Below, one piece after another: positions 62,991-64,000 of a stretch of 64,000 nt of DNA. Location: NCBI GenBank assembly GCA_963920525.1, contig OY986435.1, positions 272,978,848 to 273,042,847 on the forward strand, written 5' to 3'. Numbering within the stretch: position 1 is the first letter of the stretch; each line of letters begins with the position of its first letter. The notes under the pieces were generated by a model. That model did no database searches, was not told where the DNA came from, and was given only the letters and a program-made list of their open reading frames with translations. A program made the translations under genes and the position numbers. This DNA is from Dichetophora obliterata. Lineage: Eukaryota > Arthropoda > Insecta > Diptera > Sciomyzidae.

Positions 62991-64000
62991 CCAGCAAAAC
63001 ATTTTTATAATTTTGTAAGGCCTTTGTTTATTTTTGTTTTTTGTTTTTTTTTTTGTTCTTTGTAAAAATCAAGTAATGCCAACAGTAAAGTATTTTCTTC
63101 TTTAATAAGTTCTCTGTAACAATTATAAAATTCAGTATCAAGATCAAAAATCAGTAATCAGAAGTCAAACCGATCGGACGTGTCAAGAAATAGCTCCGCT
63201 AGCTCGTTTACCGTTGTTAATATAAACAAAAAAACAAAAAAATACAAAATAAAATAAAAAACCTCAACTCATTGTTTAGTAAAATCAAATAAAATAAAAA
63301 ACAATAAAACAAAAAAAACTCTGTTTTAAAATGTCTTGTGGTAAAAATAATTGCACGTCTGGGGACAAAAATATGGCCAAAGTCAATTGCAATGGGCTTT
63401 GTGTTAAATCTTTTCACTTCAATTGTATTGGTTTATCGAAAAGAAGCCTTAACTACATACAAGAATATGCAGATAACTTTTTGTTTTTCTGTGACCAGTG
63501 CAGAGAAATCTCCCCCTCTCACAAATTGCTCTCAATAAAGTGCCTTAATGACTCTTTTTCTAGTTTGTTATCTAAAAACAAACAATTTGTTAATAAGGCA
63601 TCAAAACAATTGGCCAAATTTGATAACGTGACTCAGATATCTGAAGACATTAGTTCCACTTTGGAGGCTTCGACTAACACCATTGAAGAACATATAAAAA
63701 TATATATTGAGAAACATAAAACTATTAACGGAACTTGCAAGCGACAGTAACAAAAACTCTTATATGAAAAATTCTAAATCAATGCAAGATAAACGTGACA
63801 GTATTAAATTAATTCGCAATGATGTGGACATTTCAATTCAATCAGCTTCTAGCAAACCTCTACCTACACCTTATCAGCAAGATCCACTCATTCAAATTTT
63901 ATATGTTAAAGTCAATGATATAAGTGACGATATGTACGCTTTTCGTGCAGCGCTTGCCTAAATATCAGATGCAGTCAGGTCTCTACCCAATAAAATGGAC
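62990..64000 (+). mobile_element. 5' part of a CR1/Kiri-like non-LTR retrotransposon, runs off the window
   Basis: Starts where LOA-like homology ends (~62,990). A ~340-bp A- and T-rich leader precedes an ORF1 with a PHD-like zinc motif. The long leader and ORF1 make it likely that this is the true 5' end of an element whose ORF2 lies beyond 64,000. It could be the same family as the 3' parts at 19-21 kb and 50 kb, but these do not overlap, so it cannot be tested here. Confidence 0.65.
63331..63961 (+). CDS. Retrotransposon ORF1 with PHD-like zinc finger, frameshifted
   Basis: 63,331-63,750 reads MSCGKNNCTSGDKNMAKVNC, NGLCVKSFHFNCIGLSKRSL and FCDQC, giving a C-C-C-C-H-C-C-C ligand pattern as in the PHD-like domains of CR1-group ORF1 proteins, followed by a helical, polar segment. 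The continuation (63,707-63,961: KSMQDKRDSIKLIRNDVDIS) is in another frame and ends at TAA 63,961, so a frameshift near 63,720 splits ORF1. Such proteins are thought to bind element RNA; that is inferred from family knowledge. Confidence 0.65.

Overview
The window looks like a nuclear chromosome segment of a higher fly (Diptera, probably Schizophora). It is AT-rich, has short GT-AG introns, carries a clear dispatched orthologue, and is packed with Tc1/mariner, hAT, PIF/Harbinger, non-LTR and foldback elements. I cannot name the species. Nothing bacterial is present (no operons, rRNA, tRNA or CRISPR).

Only two host genes are convincing. (1) The 3' two thirds of dispatched (disp), the RND/sterol-sensing-domain transporter that releases lipid-modified Hedgehog, lies on the minus strand. 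I could place seven coding exons between 52,473 and 42,442. All phases match and give 817 residues to the stop; the N-terminal exons lie beyond position 64,000 or are too diverged to see. (2) A 218-codon single-exon gene of unknown function (52,609-53,265, plus strand) sits 135 bp from the first visible disp exon, on the opposite strand and probably inside a disp intron. The third visible disp intron piece (44,701-51,891) is 7.2 kb long. It is almost filled by a two-gene Harbinger element with a tandemly repeated end, a Tc1 fragment, a non-LTR 3' end and an element with very long terminal inverted repeats.

Layout. 1-2.5 kb: LOA/I-like non-LTR copy (minus). 2.8-4.6 kb: two dead Tc1/mariner transposases. 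4.7-8.3 kb: gag-protease remnant of a Ty3/gypsy element, with a complete DD41D (rosa-type) element inserted beside it. 8.3-14 kb: mostly non-coding, with one MITE and a cluster of a 12-bp motif. 14.1-14.8 kb: hAT MITE with 8-bp target duplication. 16.2-21.9 kb: a 5.7-kb hAT-type element with a perfect 8-bp target duplication, containing a Tc1 element, a MITE and a second hAT-like element that itself contains a Kiri/CR1-like retrotransposon. 22.1-30.5 kb: nested foldback and inverted-repeat elements. 30.6-33.0 kb: RTE-like retrotransposon. 33.5-34.1 kb: MITE. 37.3-38.5 kb: Tc1 pseudogene. 39.4-40.0 kb: two near-perfect palindromic MITEs. 42.4-52.5 kb: disp. 53.4-61.9 kb: MITEs, an IR/DR-type Tc1 element with a MITE inside its arm, a 1.5-kb foldback element with a 9-bp target duplication, and a degenerate minus-strand ORF of an uncharacterised arthropod transposase-like family. 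62-64 kb: a second LOA-like copy interrupted by the 5' end of a CR1/Kiri-like retrotransposon.

Almost all mobile-element coding regions carry stops, frameshifts or catalytic substitutions. The 6.5-7.8 kb DD41D element is the exception: its reading frame is open throughout, apart from an ATA where the start codon should be. The most useful outputs here are the nesting order of the elements, the exon model of disp, and a few element families I could not place.
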